64,000 nucleotides of DNA from Takakia lepidozioides. Taxonomy: Eukaryota > Streptophyta > Takakiopsida > Takakiales > Takakiaceae. Below are positions 1 to 11,100 of this stretch, piece after piece. Numbering within the stretch: the first letter of the stretch is position 1; the number at the start of each line of letters is the position of its first letter. A program made the translations under genes and the position numbers. The notes beneath the pieces are model-generated. The model saw nothing but the letters and a program-made list of their open reading frames with translations, was not told the DNA's origin and made no database searches. The DNA is taken from positions 49,848,001 through 49,912,000 of the forward strand of contig CM060733.1 of assembly GCA_030704615.1 (NCBI GenBank), given 5' to 3'.

Positions 1-1500
1 GCAGAGAGAACACATATAAAGGTGACATTGTTTGGCTTCAAGCCTTCCTTTTGCATTCCTTCAAATAGTTGTAGGACCTCCCTACGACAGCCATGCTGGG
101 CATATCCTGCGGTCATTGCATTCCATGAAACCACATCTCGTTCAGCCATATTTTCAAACACTCCCTTTGCATCGTTGATGCTCCCACACTTGGCATACAT
201 GTCGATGAGGGTAGTATCCAAGATGATATTTGGCACAATTCCAGCTTTCATGATGTCAGCATGGACCTCTTTGCCCTTTTCCAGAGCTCCCAGGCTGGCA
301 CACGCATTGCAAACGCACACGAATGTTACCTGGTTGGGCTTCACCCCTTCCTGCATCATTTGATCGTAGGTTTTCAAAGCCTCCATCCCACACCCATGCT
401 GGGCGTATCCTGTGATCATTGCAGCCCACGATACCACATTTCGTTCAGCCATATTGTTGAACAAGCCCTCTGCATCCTTGATGCTCCCGCATTTGGCATA
501 CATGTCCACGAGGGAAGTGTCCAAGATGACATTTGGCACAATTCTGGCTTTCATGATGTCAGCATGGACCTCTTTGCCCTTTTCTAGGGCTCCCAGGCTG
601 GCACATGCATTGCAAATGCAAACGAATGTGATCTGGTTGGGCTTCACCCCTTCCCACATCATTTGCTCATAGGTCTCCAAAGCCTCCATTCCAAAGCCAT
701 GCTTGGCATATCCTGCAATCATCGCACCCCATGACACAACATTTCGAGCAGGCATATTGTCGAACACTCCCTTTGCATCCTTGAGGCTCCCACATTTGGC
801 ATACATGTCGACAAGGGAAGTATCCAAGATGATATTTGGCACAATTCCAGCTTTCGTGATGTCAGCATGGACCTCTTTGCCCTTTTCCAGGGCTCCTAGG
901 CTAGCACACGCATTGCAAATGCAGACGAATGTGACTTGGTTGGGCTTCACCCCATCCTGCATCATTTGCTCATAGGTCTCCAAAGCCTCCATCCCGAACC
1001 CTTGCTGGGCATACCCTGCTATCATTGCACCCCAGGAAACCACATTTCGTTCAGCCATATTGTTGAATACTCCCTTTGCATCCTCGATGCTCCCGCATTT
1101 GGCATACATGTCCACTAGGGTAGTGTCCAAGATGACATTTGGCAGAATTCTTGCTTCCACGATGTCACCGTGGACTTCTTTTCCCTTTCTAAGATCGGCC
1201 AAGCTGGCACACGCCTTGAGGACGCAAATGAAGGTGACCTCATTGGGTGTCACTCCTTCCCGCATCATTTGCTGATAGGTCTCAAGGGTTTCCCTATAAT
1301 ATCCCTGCTTCACATACCCTGCCATCAGTATATTCCACGTAATCAAACCTCGTTCTGGCATATTGTCAAACACCAGGCGTGCATCCACAATGCTCCCACA
1401 CTTGGCATGCATGTTGACAATGGTGTTGTGTAGAAAGAGGTCTGGCTTGAATCCACTTTGGATAATGTGGAAATGCACCTGCTTGCCCTCTGCTAGACCT
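1..1500 (-). repeat. 303-bp tandem coding repeats (PLS triplets) in the PPR gene
   Basis: The same sequence (plus-strand tggttgggcttcacccc) recurs at about 331, 634 and 937, with weaker copies near 28 and 1240, so the period is exactly 303 bp. Successive units differ by only scattered substitutions and none shifts the frame. This points to recent unequal crossing-over or gene conversion rather than ancient PPR repeats. Confidence 0.88.
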
Positions 1501-2252
1501 TTCATCTTGATGCACTCCTGCAAGAGACAAATATAAGTTTTGGAGTCTGCCGAAATACCTCCTTGGTTCAAAGTCTGCAACGCCTCTTTGAGTTGACCTG
1601 CCCTGCACAGTGTCCTTACATCCCAACATTTTTCAAAAGAGGTCGTCCTGGTGGGGGTGCCTGATTTACACAACTTTGCTGCCGCTGCTTTAAGTTGACC
1701 ATCCCACAGAGGTTTCTTGTAGCTATCAATCCGTAATCCCTCGTGGGTACTCTTGTGCCTGAAATCTGGTCCTAACCGACGAATCTTTTTGCCTCGATTG
1801 TCCCGACGTGGACCAGGGCTTGATAATTTTCCCTTCCACAGCTTCTCCTCGTTTGACATTGGAACTTTTGGATATTTGGGCCTAGCTGCATTCAGCTCCT
1901 CCAATTCACCATCCACCCGCACGGGCTTCTTGTATCTATCTATCCAGTTGTTACTCTTGTGATTGAACTCTGCTCCTCTACGATGGGTCTTTCTGCCTCG
2001 ATTGTCCCACCATCGACAGGGGTCTGCAGAATATCGGTTACTCAACTTCTCCACTTCTGTATTTTGGCTTTTGGGATATTTGCGTATGCGGCCTCTTTGC
2101 TCATCCCCCTGTCCATGAAGTTGGAATCCCTCTACGGGTCTCCACTTCCCAACAATCGACAGAAAATGCCTTGAAAAATAACTTATCGCAACGCCCTTGG
2201 GAATATGCACAAGGATCAACCCACGAGTTTTTGCAGTTCGCCCCTTGTCCAT
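1..2252 (-). CDS. PLS-class pentatricopeptide repeat (PPR) protein, 3' end outside the window
   Basis: PPR proteins bind organellar RNA for editing, splicing or stability; this one is probably targeted to chloroplast or mitochondrion, though no clear transit peptide is visible. The minus frame is open from a candidate ATG at 2252-2250 to the window edge (about 750 codons). An N-terminal part (about codons 1-190) is basic and contains a duplicated module starting DNRGRK/DNRGKK. A PPR array follows with motifs such as VDMYAKCGSIEDAKGVF, RNVVSWGAMIAGYAQ and LEKGKEVHADI. The array is made of P-L-S triplets of exactly 101 residues (303 bp), at least four in series, nearly identical. The C-terminal E/DYW region that would assign an RNA-editing role lies beyond base 1. 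The start is uncertain: TAG lies upstream in frame, and a 5' exon could exist. The plus-strand frames over 22-1433 are antisense shadows. Confidence 0.85.
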   Translation of the reverse strand, partial: MDKGRTAKTRGLILVHIPKGVAISYFSRHFLSIVGKWRPVEGFQLHGQGDEQRGRIRKYPKSQNTEVEKLSNRYSADPCRWWDNRGRKTHRRGAEFNHKSNNWIDRYKKPVRVDGELEELNAARPKYPKVPMSNEEKLWKGKLSSPGPRRDNRGKKIRRLGPDFRHKSTHEGLRIDSYKKPLWDGQLKAAAAKLCKSGTPTRTTSFEKCWDVRTLCRAGQLKEALQTLNQGGISADSKTYICLLQECIKMKGLAEGKQVHFHIIQSGFKPDLFLHNTIVNMHAKCGSIVDARLVFDNMPERGLITWNILMAGYVKQGYYRETLETYQQMMREGVTPNEVTFICVLKACASLADLRKGKEVHGDIVEARILPNVILDTTLVDMYAKCGSIEDAKGVFNNMAERNVVSWGAMIAGYAQQGFGMEALETYEQMMQDGVKPNQVTFVCICNACASLGALEKGKEVHADITKAGIVPNIILDTSLVDMYAKCGSLKDAKGVFDNMPARNVVSWGAMIAGYAKHGFGMEALETYEQMMWEGVKPNQITFVCICNACASLGALEKGKEVHADIMKARIVPNVILDTSLVDMYAKCGSIKDAEGLFNNMAERNVVSWAAMITGYAQHGCGMEALKTYDQMMQEGVKPNQVTFVCVCNACASLGALEKGKEVHADIMKAGIVPNIILDTTLIDMYAKCGSINDAKGVFENMAERDVVSWNAMTAGYAQHGCRREVLQLFEGMQKEGLKPNNVTFICVLS

Positions 2253-2470
2253 GAAGTTTGTCTTCCTCTACAGACCTCCCATCCCCGGCAATCGACATGA
2301 AACTGTTTGTAAAAAATCTCAACACAATGCGGCTCGGACAATGCACACGGATCAGCTCCCAAGTTTTTGAAGTTCCCAGAGCAGTGAAACTGTTTGACCA
2401 ATACCTGAACGCAATGAGGTTCGGAAAATGTACAGCGATCAGCCCACAAGTTTTTGAAGTTCGCAGAACA
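2160..2470. repeat. Degenerate tandem repeat, unit about 87 bp, at the 5' end of the PPR gene
   Basis: The string aagtttttgaagttc or a close variant occurs near 2225, 2370 and 2450. The string gaaactgttt occurs at 2299 and 2386. The two clearer copies are 87 bp (29 codons) apart; the third is more diverged. Open frames exist on both strands here, but neither resembles a known domain. Confidence 0.6.
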
Positions 2471-5140
2471 GGACTATTCTTGCCAGCAGCGGAGCTAGCG
2501 GGAGGCTGGTCAGGCCACCCCAAAGTCCCACGGGAACATGTGGAGGAGGCCACGCATGCCATGCGTAGTGCACGCGCTGCCATGGCTGCTCCTTCTCCAA
2601 CTTTTGCCCACTACTCTCCAATCTGGCGATGGCAGCTCTGATGACAATCAAAACATATTTGCCTTCCATTGTAGCTCGCACACTCGACTGACCACCAACA
2701 ACAATCGCCCTCTCTCTCCCTCAAGATGGTTGGCAGGGAAAACAAATCGCAACGTGAGACACTTCCATCGAACGAGATGTAATGAGCTCACTCGCTCAGA
2801 GTCGCAAAACTGAAAACCCTAGCACAAAGTTGGGTAATAACTAACTGCCTGCATGTTTGCAATTCAAGTTGGGGCTGCACAGTTGCTCTTGCTATATGGC
2901 TCCCTGTCAGCTAAGATAGGGCCCTGGTGTCTTGCTTACATGGAGTGACTTCCACAATTGAATGCACACCAAAAAAGTGCATCCACTCCTCCAAGTCTGC
3001 AAAGCATTCCATCACAAATCATGCACGTCTACATCCCGGTATCTGTCTATGAATTTTCTTGTCAAATCTCAGCTTTCCTCGGGTGCACAGTATTGCAAGC
3101 TCCACAATTTGTCCACCAACCCACTAGGTGTCTTCGCATTCTATTCTTCAATCCCAGGCTTCATGCATTTCTTCTACCCAACTACAACCCCTACAATTGT
3201 AATCCATGCCATTCGCTCCGCGTGTGGAACTCACCAGTGACCTATCTTGGCTAGGCACTATAATCTCCTTCTCGTTCTTTAATACCACATGATCCCAAAC
3301 TGATCATCGCTCTAAACACGGTTTGCAGCTCTGAGATCTGGAATTTGCAAGTGCTTTTCGAGAAATATCTGCTGTAGTAGGTACAGTACTTGTCTCGCAA
3401 GAAAGATTGGTTTTCATGCCGGTAGCCTTTTGGCAGTTGTGGCAGATCTGCCTACCAAAATATGTTTAGAAAAGCCAGGCCAGTAGGCATGTCTAATTGT
3501 GGCTGAACACATACATTTTCTTATGAAAAGGATCTCATCAAACAGAAGAAGGGTTGGATTCCAGTGTTGCATACTATGAATATCTAGAGTGACTATGGAC
3601 TTAGTCTCGTGCATATGCACCATCTTTTCAGTCCTTAAACATGCAAGTGACAAAGCCTTCATCTAACAACAGAGCTGTGGTCTCATCAATCCGAGCACAC
3701 ATATAGACAGGCACACGGAGCACAACAGCAATGCCACACTTCTACGCATGGAAGCCTATAGCGTGGCCGAAATCTCAGGTGCAGCTCCACATCTGTCTAC
3801 AATCATAAGGCTTGAAGAGTCTGGGCGCGCAAGCAAGCATGGCACCCAAACTCTTTCCTCGGTGAAGGTGGGCAGAAGCACATTGGCATTCAGATTGAAA
3901 ACTGAGGGCATCACAAGTGCACAGGCAGGCCATTCTATGAAGCCTGTTGCAGCATCAGCCATTTGCTTGGGGATCAGAATCCACACGCGCTGCTGTGCTC
4001 CTCCCTCACCCTCCACCTTCCCACTTTCTTTCCTAAGCAAGGCCTCCTGCCTTTATACTCTAACAAATGGTGACGAGGTTAGGGTTGAGATTCGAGGATT
4101 TAGGGCTAGGGTTTAGAAGAATGGCAAGAGAATTCAGATTTTTGCCTTCCGCAATTGTAGCTTGAGAAGGCCAGTGTATATGCTGAATCTATGGACGCTG
4201 GCAGGCCCATTCTGCGTGAGAGGCCTTGACTGACATTGACAACAATATGAGGGGCCTTTCTGTGAAACTGCTCACGCGAACTTTGGACTCAATTTGCAAA
4301 CTGGGATTTGGTATGGAGGTAGAAACGTTGTTGCCAGCTCTACCTTCACTCCCTTTTGCAAGTGACTCCAGCCCCTCCAAATCATTTCCTTGCACCGGCA
4401 CAAATGAGCAGCGACTGCCTCTGAGATCTGTGAGGCAGACAGTCTCCAGACTCTGGCAGGCTAACTTACCACCGGACCAGCATTTCAGCAATCATCCAGA
4501 ATGTCTGAATACAGTAATGGTGAACCACTTGCCATTGGATGTTTGACATTTGCATGAGTACAATTCCATATATCAACTGTCATTAATTAACCTGCCTTCT
4601 GCAAAAGAGTTAGCAAGTACTCTAAAGGAGTGTTTATTAAGCATGTGAGATCATCTAACTAGTTAGTAGTCGCTGGTGCAATGCTTACTGATACAGATAC
4701 AGGAGTCATCCATCAGTAATGTTCCGCTACCACATTCTCATTAACTTGCTGGCTGGACATATGGAATTTATCAGTTAGTTGAAACAGTCAAGACCGCTGC
4801 ATTGCTTGCTTGCTCACTTCGTGATGTCTCTCAAGGTTGTTTCCTACCCATGCAAATGCTGGTACCATGTCATCCAAGTTCATGACAAACTCACTGGATG
4901 CCTTTCCGCAGACCAAATTTGATCCTAGCTAACTGCATTTCAATCCCCACTGTTTTACAATTCTCATCAATCTCAATTGAGAGAATATATGACAGAGACA
5001 ATGTCAAAATCAATGTCAGCTGATCTGATGGCTTCATAGTGAAACAACTCTAACAATGTTTGTTCACTGCACAAGACAACGAACCCGAATAGACTGGCAC
5101 CAGGGGCAGGGGGGAAAACGAACAAAACTCCACCCCAGCA
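2471..5140. other. Intergenic region between the PPR 5' end and the callose synthase 3' end
   Basis: No coding region could be supported. A telo-box-like stretch (minus strand: aaaccctagccctaaatc) lies at 4078-4118, with tataaag downstream of it on the minus strand near 4052. This is the layout of many plant core promoters and might serve a minus-strand transcript leading to the PPR gene. Short open frames here have no recognisable domains. Confidence 0.4.
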
Positions 5141-8100
5141 CTACGCACTGATATTCGGCCGATTCCCAGCAAGAATCAAGGAGATTTCTAAGCCTCGGCT
5201 GAAAGCTTGGTTGAACACAAGGCGTGTCTGGAAAGTAGAAACGAATGGAAACCATGACAAGAAGGCAATGGGAAGGAATACCACCATCCCCATACAAGCA
5301 TCGTACACCCTTGCAATGGTGCGCACTGATTTCCACAAACCCACCCACTCCATAACAGGCCTGAATGCTATTGCAATCTGTCACACAAACACTGCTGAAT
5401 CAGAAGAGAACAAACAAAACTGCAACCTGAAACAAAAACACAAATGCGTCAGACAGACATTCCTTCATTTTGACCACACAAGATCACAAATGCCAAAGGG
5501 AGCATAACAAACTAGACTTCAACTACATAACATGGGGTTGACAAAGAGGGGTTGGCTACGAACAAAGATCACATTTCCACAGTAGTCGATAATTCAGCAA
5601 ATAAAGTAGAAGAGCAAGAGGAGAAAGTGTAGAAAGCAGGAGCTGGCACGGACAGAGGAAACTTACAGAAATAAGGCCCCAGCCTGTGGGAATGTATGCC
5701 AGAGCCATGGCAAACACATCACCAACTGTGAGAGGTGACTTGACCACAGCCACCACAAGGCCTGCAATGAGACCTATGAACAAGAAACCCTGAAATAGCC
5801 GTACTGCTAGCTGGAAGTTGGCTGAAGCTTTCTGGCTGAAGGTAAAGACCTGCCAATACAGTTAGAATAAAATTGTCAAGAATTTAGTGCAATTTGGTGT
5901 CCCTCTTTTTGGGACAAGTCACGTTATTATGGATCGCAAATTTGCAATGCACCAACAGCTTTTGTTCTTCAACTCTTGGTTAGCCAATACTCAAACACAT
6001 TAGTACTAATAATACTCATTGGAAGGCTTAAGTCATAGTTTCTCATGCCATTACTGAAAATCATACAATCACACACAACACCATGAAAGTCCTAACTACA
6101 GATTTTCCTTGCAAGTTAGACGTGGTCAGCATTTGAACTCACCTTGAAGATCATCACTATTGCTACTAGCACCAACCATGAGTAAGCATACACCTGAATC
6201 ATTCCAGGTATACAAACCACGAGTAAGCATACACCTGAGTGCCATCATTCCAAGAGATAGATATACACTTACTTCTACAGGTTTCCAATGTTGGAAAACC
6301 ACTAGCGTATGGTCGGGCTAGGGATTGAACCTAGGACCTCCCCCATTCCGGTGGGGTGCTCTACCATTGAGCTACCCGTCCCTTTTTGTTCTCATAGTGC
6401 CGTGCAAGGGCTATAGCCTTGACACCTCCAACACTCCCCCTCAAGGCATAGCCCTTATAGCTGATGCCCACCCATTCTGACCATCGCCCCAACCTTGGCT
6501 CTGATACCATGTTGGAAAACCACTAGCGTATGGTCGGGCTAGGGATCGAACCTAGGACCTCCCCCATTCCGGTGGGGTGCTCTACCATTGAGCTACCCGT
6601 CCCTTTTTGTTCTCATAGTGCCGTGCAAGGGCTATAGCCTTGACACCTCCAACATCCAAGCCATTCCAAGTCATTAAATTTATGCTCCTCACCATTCAGA
6701 CCCTTATGTTAATGACTTTCGGGTTCCATGCTGAATATGACACTTCCTTTTCAAGGGGCATGTTATGCAAGGATATGGGTATGTCACTTGTGGTCATATA
6801 GAGGCAAATTCATTATCAAAAACACATCAGCAAACTGAACTTGGATTGGCTTTCAACCGGCTGCTACGAGGGACTGGAATCAAAGACACAAGGACAAGTT
6901 GCGTCATCAAACAGCCCTAACTTTGCCTCAAACTCTGCATCAATCAGGACTACAGTTTTGCTAGAAACAGAACACTCTTGATCTCTTCATGTAAGTAATC
7001 CTAGTCCCCCAGAGAATAGACAGCTGAAGAGTTGCCGGAAGTACTCACTATGATTTTGGTATTGTGGTTATCCACGTGAAGAGCATACACAACCCCATAC
7101 TGAAATAAAAAGAATCGCAAACTCAATATGAACTCCCAAAACCGGCCCCTCGGTGAACGGATGTGCTCCTGCATATCAGCCACTCAAAAGTACATCAACT
7201 TGTAGTTAAAACCAATAACAAGTGCATGAAGCTAGCGTGAAGCTAGACTGCAAATGAGTCAAATGGGAGGTTTTCTTCCAATGCCCGTCGCTTTCTCCAG
7301 AAAGAAAGAACCGTCCACAAAATCCCAAATACATTCCACAAGAGACTGGTTTTTCAAATGAATGATCTGGACCTTGCCCTTTCCTCTCTTTCCTCTTGAA
7401 ATTCTCATAGTGTCTGTGGCATTTGCCTCATTAGCTGGGGTTGCCTTTTCTGGGATGAGGTTTACTAGGCCAACCCCTGGTCGGCCTGTGCTGGGTCTGT
7501 TTCTTCACCCTTTCTCTTGGCTGGCTGTATGACGTATGGTCTATAAGATATTAACCCCTTTCCACACGCAAATGAAAAGATTTTGTTGAGAAAAACAAGA
7601 AAGAAAGGGAGAGAGAGCTCACTTGCTCCTCAGCCCACCAGGCTTCCCAGCTGCTATCACTCTTAACCCCAATACCACCTTTGTAGAGTAACCAGTTTGT
7701 CCAGTTATCAAAATCCTCCACTGTCCTGCACCAACCAAGCAGAGGAAACTCAGACTTTGGATCACTGGGCACAAACTATAGGTCCTGTCTCCAGCATTCT
7801 ATTCAAAATTGTGCAAATGTTCTTTAGGCAGGAGGAAGGAGGGTGTACATACTTTTGCCACTCAAAACCGGAAGGGTTGAAGATGTACGGAGCAAAAAGC
7901 CATGATAGAGCAAGAAACCAACTGCTGAAAGTAAGCAAGATGTAGGTAACGGCTGTCCGGTCCTCGGCCCCGTAAGCCAAATACACAATCAAGAGCATTA
8001 TTATCTCCAACCTGCACATTAGCATGCACAACAGAAACATAAAGAACAATAACCGGGTAAAACAACACACGGAGAAAGAAGGCAAACAAATAGTAATCAG

Positions 8101-11100
8101 AGAGGTAAGAAAAACCACATCCAGAGAAGACAACAAGAAGTGTTTTGTACCCATGTGAGGCCTGTAGGACCAAAAACACACATAGCGAAGCTCTCAAGAT
8201 TAAGAAATTCCCATCAACAATGTTTGGACACAGCTTCTGGGAGGTGGCATTCATGGCCTGTCTTTCTGGGTTTTCTTGGTTGGGTCTGAGTCCCACTTGC
8301 ACTTGCACTTGCAGCTTCTTTGCTTAATTGAAAAACAAAGTAGGGCACATCAAGTGTTTCAACTCTTGCCAAGATTGTCATCAAGCTTTTGCTAAAGAGA
8401 TTCCATATAAAGGGCTACAAGGTCATACAACATTTTCTAAGAAATGAAATGAAATAAAATGGTACTTTGTAACATCCGTGAGCAGGACAAGAGGAAATGA
8501 AATGAAGTGACAAGAGGAAGAAAGAAACAAGAAGAGAAATGAAATGAAATGAAATGAAATGGTGCTTCTTAACAAGAAGAGAGAGGGGCCACAAACAGAC
8601 CAAAGCTCAAGGGAAAACAAGGAACGAGAAGGAACAAATTAAATAATACTTCATACTTTTCTACTTCATAACGACAGAAAGAGAAACAATACATGAAATG
8701 AAATGGTCCTATTACTATTACTGTTAGTAATGGTAGTACCATTACCGTAACCTAAAGGGCCCAAGGACCAAGGCACTCAATAGAGATCAAGATGTGCTAT
8801 ACCTATCCGAGGGGCTCATTCCAGTAGTGTACCTCGAAATACACAATTCGTTCGGGCTTTTCAGATTTCCTCTAGAAATCACTTCACACAGGCATCAATC
8901 TGCTGTGTGTGAGCTGCCCAGCAATTAGGCCTCAAGATTTTGGAAGTTGGTGAACAGAGGTGCAGGGACTATGTTCTTGATCCCTGCACCTCTGCTCACC
9001 AACATAAACATAACATAGTCCATATCTTTACGTCGACCCAGCTCCTATTTCTCTGGAAGCCTGCCTGGACTCCAAATCGACCAAGAGACAATCTGCATAT
9101 TAATAGCTTGCCAACTGCGTTAAGTGTAATGCCACAGTAGTTCCCAGGCTCTTCTTTGTCACTTTTCTTATAAGTTTATTTCCTAGGAGACAGAAAGAGA
9201 CAAAAGGAATTTTGTAAACATCCTCAGGAATGTCTAGAGTTACTTCTGTAGTGCCAAATCACAAGCCCAATTCCTGTCTGTTATTGCAATATTTGCCTTA
9301 GACCACAAAGAAGTATAAGAACTTACGCTTTGACAAAATGACTGCGGGAGTACAGGCGATAGTTCTCAGCGAAGTTAATATGGCGCACCACAAACCCTCT
9401 TCCCGTAGCACGGTACTGCACATAACCAAAATTCAAACGATGAAACAAGCAAGGCCTAGTCCTGTGTGACATACAATTGCGAGTGTCATGGTCAATTGCA
9501 AGTCCTGTCCAAAAAACTGCGAGTGTCATTGTCAAGGCTACAGGGCCAGTACTGGGAAACAGAAAACAGCCAAACCAGCCTGAACATAGCTGTCCCTTGG
9601 TCCTTTTCGAGCAGCGGAGGTAGTATAGAGGGATTAGGGAGACGGTGAGTACCTTTGCACCCCCGTGTAGAATGGTCCGACCGAAATAGTGAGTACGTGT
9701 CCCCAGTGAGAATGTAAAGAACACTGAACACAATTGAAGCTGCATGGTACAGAAGCTGATTGCTGCCTGCGCTCAACAAAAACCTAAATGAGCACAATTC
9801 CTCTCTTGAACATGATGACTGGAGCTGACCAACCCAATTCATAGAAAGTCAAACGACAAATTACCCAACTAGATAGCTACAAGATAGATTGGTTCTTTTT
9901 GCACTTTAGGCCACAGTCATCCCATAAATTCTTTGATCGCGATATGGACATTAAAATCTTTTGTTATATCTGTCTCTCTTACAAACCTATTCCTGGAAGG
10001 CTGTTGACAATAAGAGTATGCAGATAAGCTGCCAAGCATCTGATCCTCACACTCAGCAACGGACTGGCTGTTCCGGAATGGGCAATAGTCTCTTCCCCAG
10101 GTTCTCTCATAACAGAGACGGCAGTGTATAAAGAACCTCATGTTCAAGGGGGACCCTGAGGACCCAGGGGATGAAGTAGAGCTAAAACCCCCTCAGAGAC
10201 TCCAAATGCTGCCCCAATATTGGTAATCTGTTCCTCCTTCCAAGGTGTTACAGTCAGGACACATCTAGCCTCAGGGGCCGTCACTCAAGAGAACTTTAAA
10301 AAAGACATCAAGGGTTGAAATGAAATGAAATGAAATGGTCCTTTATAGCGTTCGCGGAAAGCTCAAAGAGCTTATGGGACAGAAGGGAAAAACAGGAAAG
10401 AAAAGGAGAGAAAGAACAGGGAACATGTCAACAGAAAGAGGGCAAGCAAGCCCAGACGATAAAAGAAAGAACTTTCCAACAATCACCGGAAGAAAACAGA
10501 GCTTATGGGATAAAGAGTAATGAAATGAAATGACACTCCCACCCTGAACCTCCCAATGCCCTAAGGAAGAGAGGGAGATAGAGCTGCAGACAGGTGATAA
10601 GGCTGCAAGCTCCTATCATCATGGAGAACCAAAAATGTCTCATGATAGAAGTGCAGTTTTGTTGTTAGAGTGGCTGGTTTCCACATCCGCCTGACGTGCA
10701 GTTTCATAAGTTCTCTTCTGATGCATCTATTGCAGTCCTATTTGGATGCAATATCCACCCACTCCACATTTTGTGGCAGTAGGGCAGCAATGCAGAGTCC
10801 AATGCTCTGGAAAAAGTTGGACGCTTGAGCATAACATGACTGCTTAGAACCAGCTGTTTTGAGCCTGATAGATGTTGTGAGGGCCCAGGCTATCAACTCT
10901 TTGGGTGGAGGACCTGTAATTTTTTAAGAAAGATTGTCAGCCGGAAGATGGCCGAAAGATGGGCTCGGTTTAAAGGGGGACACATGAAAAATCCCACACA
11001 TAGAATTTGTTATGGTGTTCTCCCTCTAGCTCCAAGCTTCCGTGGAGGAAAGACGATTGCAGCGGTTCCAGATTTTTTCCCACCAGGAAACTGCTACAGC

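Larger units (their letters stand above)
6289..6654 (-). mobile_element. TRIM (terminal-repeat retrotransposon in miniature), complete, 366 bp
   Basis: Two 145-bp direct repeats (6289-6433 and 6510-6654) differ by one base, begin TGTTGG and end CCAACA, and flank only 76 bp. On the minus strand the first LTR is followed at once by TGGTATCAGAGC, the classic initiator-tRNA-Met primer-binding site. A polypurine tract gaggggga(g) precedes the second LTR. The element is bounded by the 5-bp direct repeat tccaa (6284-6288 and 6655-6659). It lies in the intron between exons 47 and 48 of the callose synthase gene, in the same orientation as the gene. It encodes no protein, so it must be mobilised in trans. 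The single LTR difference implies a recent insertion. Confidence 0.95.

Noticed and set aside
22-1433. Series of plus-strand open frames of 60-110 residues with recurrent motifs (LPHLAYMST)
   Set aside because: They are the antisense of the PPR repeats, and their recurrence follows the 303-bp units. The minus frame has the conserved motifs.
1-1500. CRISPR-like or satellite array because of the regular 303-bp period
   Set aside because: The period is a whole number of codons in an open PPR frame; there are no short repeats with unique spacers.
2101-2641. Open frames of 127-160 residues on both strands near the PPR start
   Set aside because: They run through the 87-bp repeats, show no domain, and neither frame is favoured.
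6311-6602. Two apparent tRNA genes
   Set aside because: The cloverleaf has an acceptor mismatch and an irregular anticodon loop without U33. Both copies lie inside LTRs of one TRIM, so they are element parts and not cellular tRNAs.
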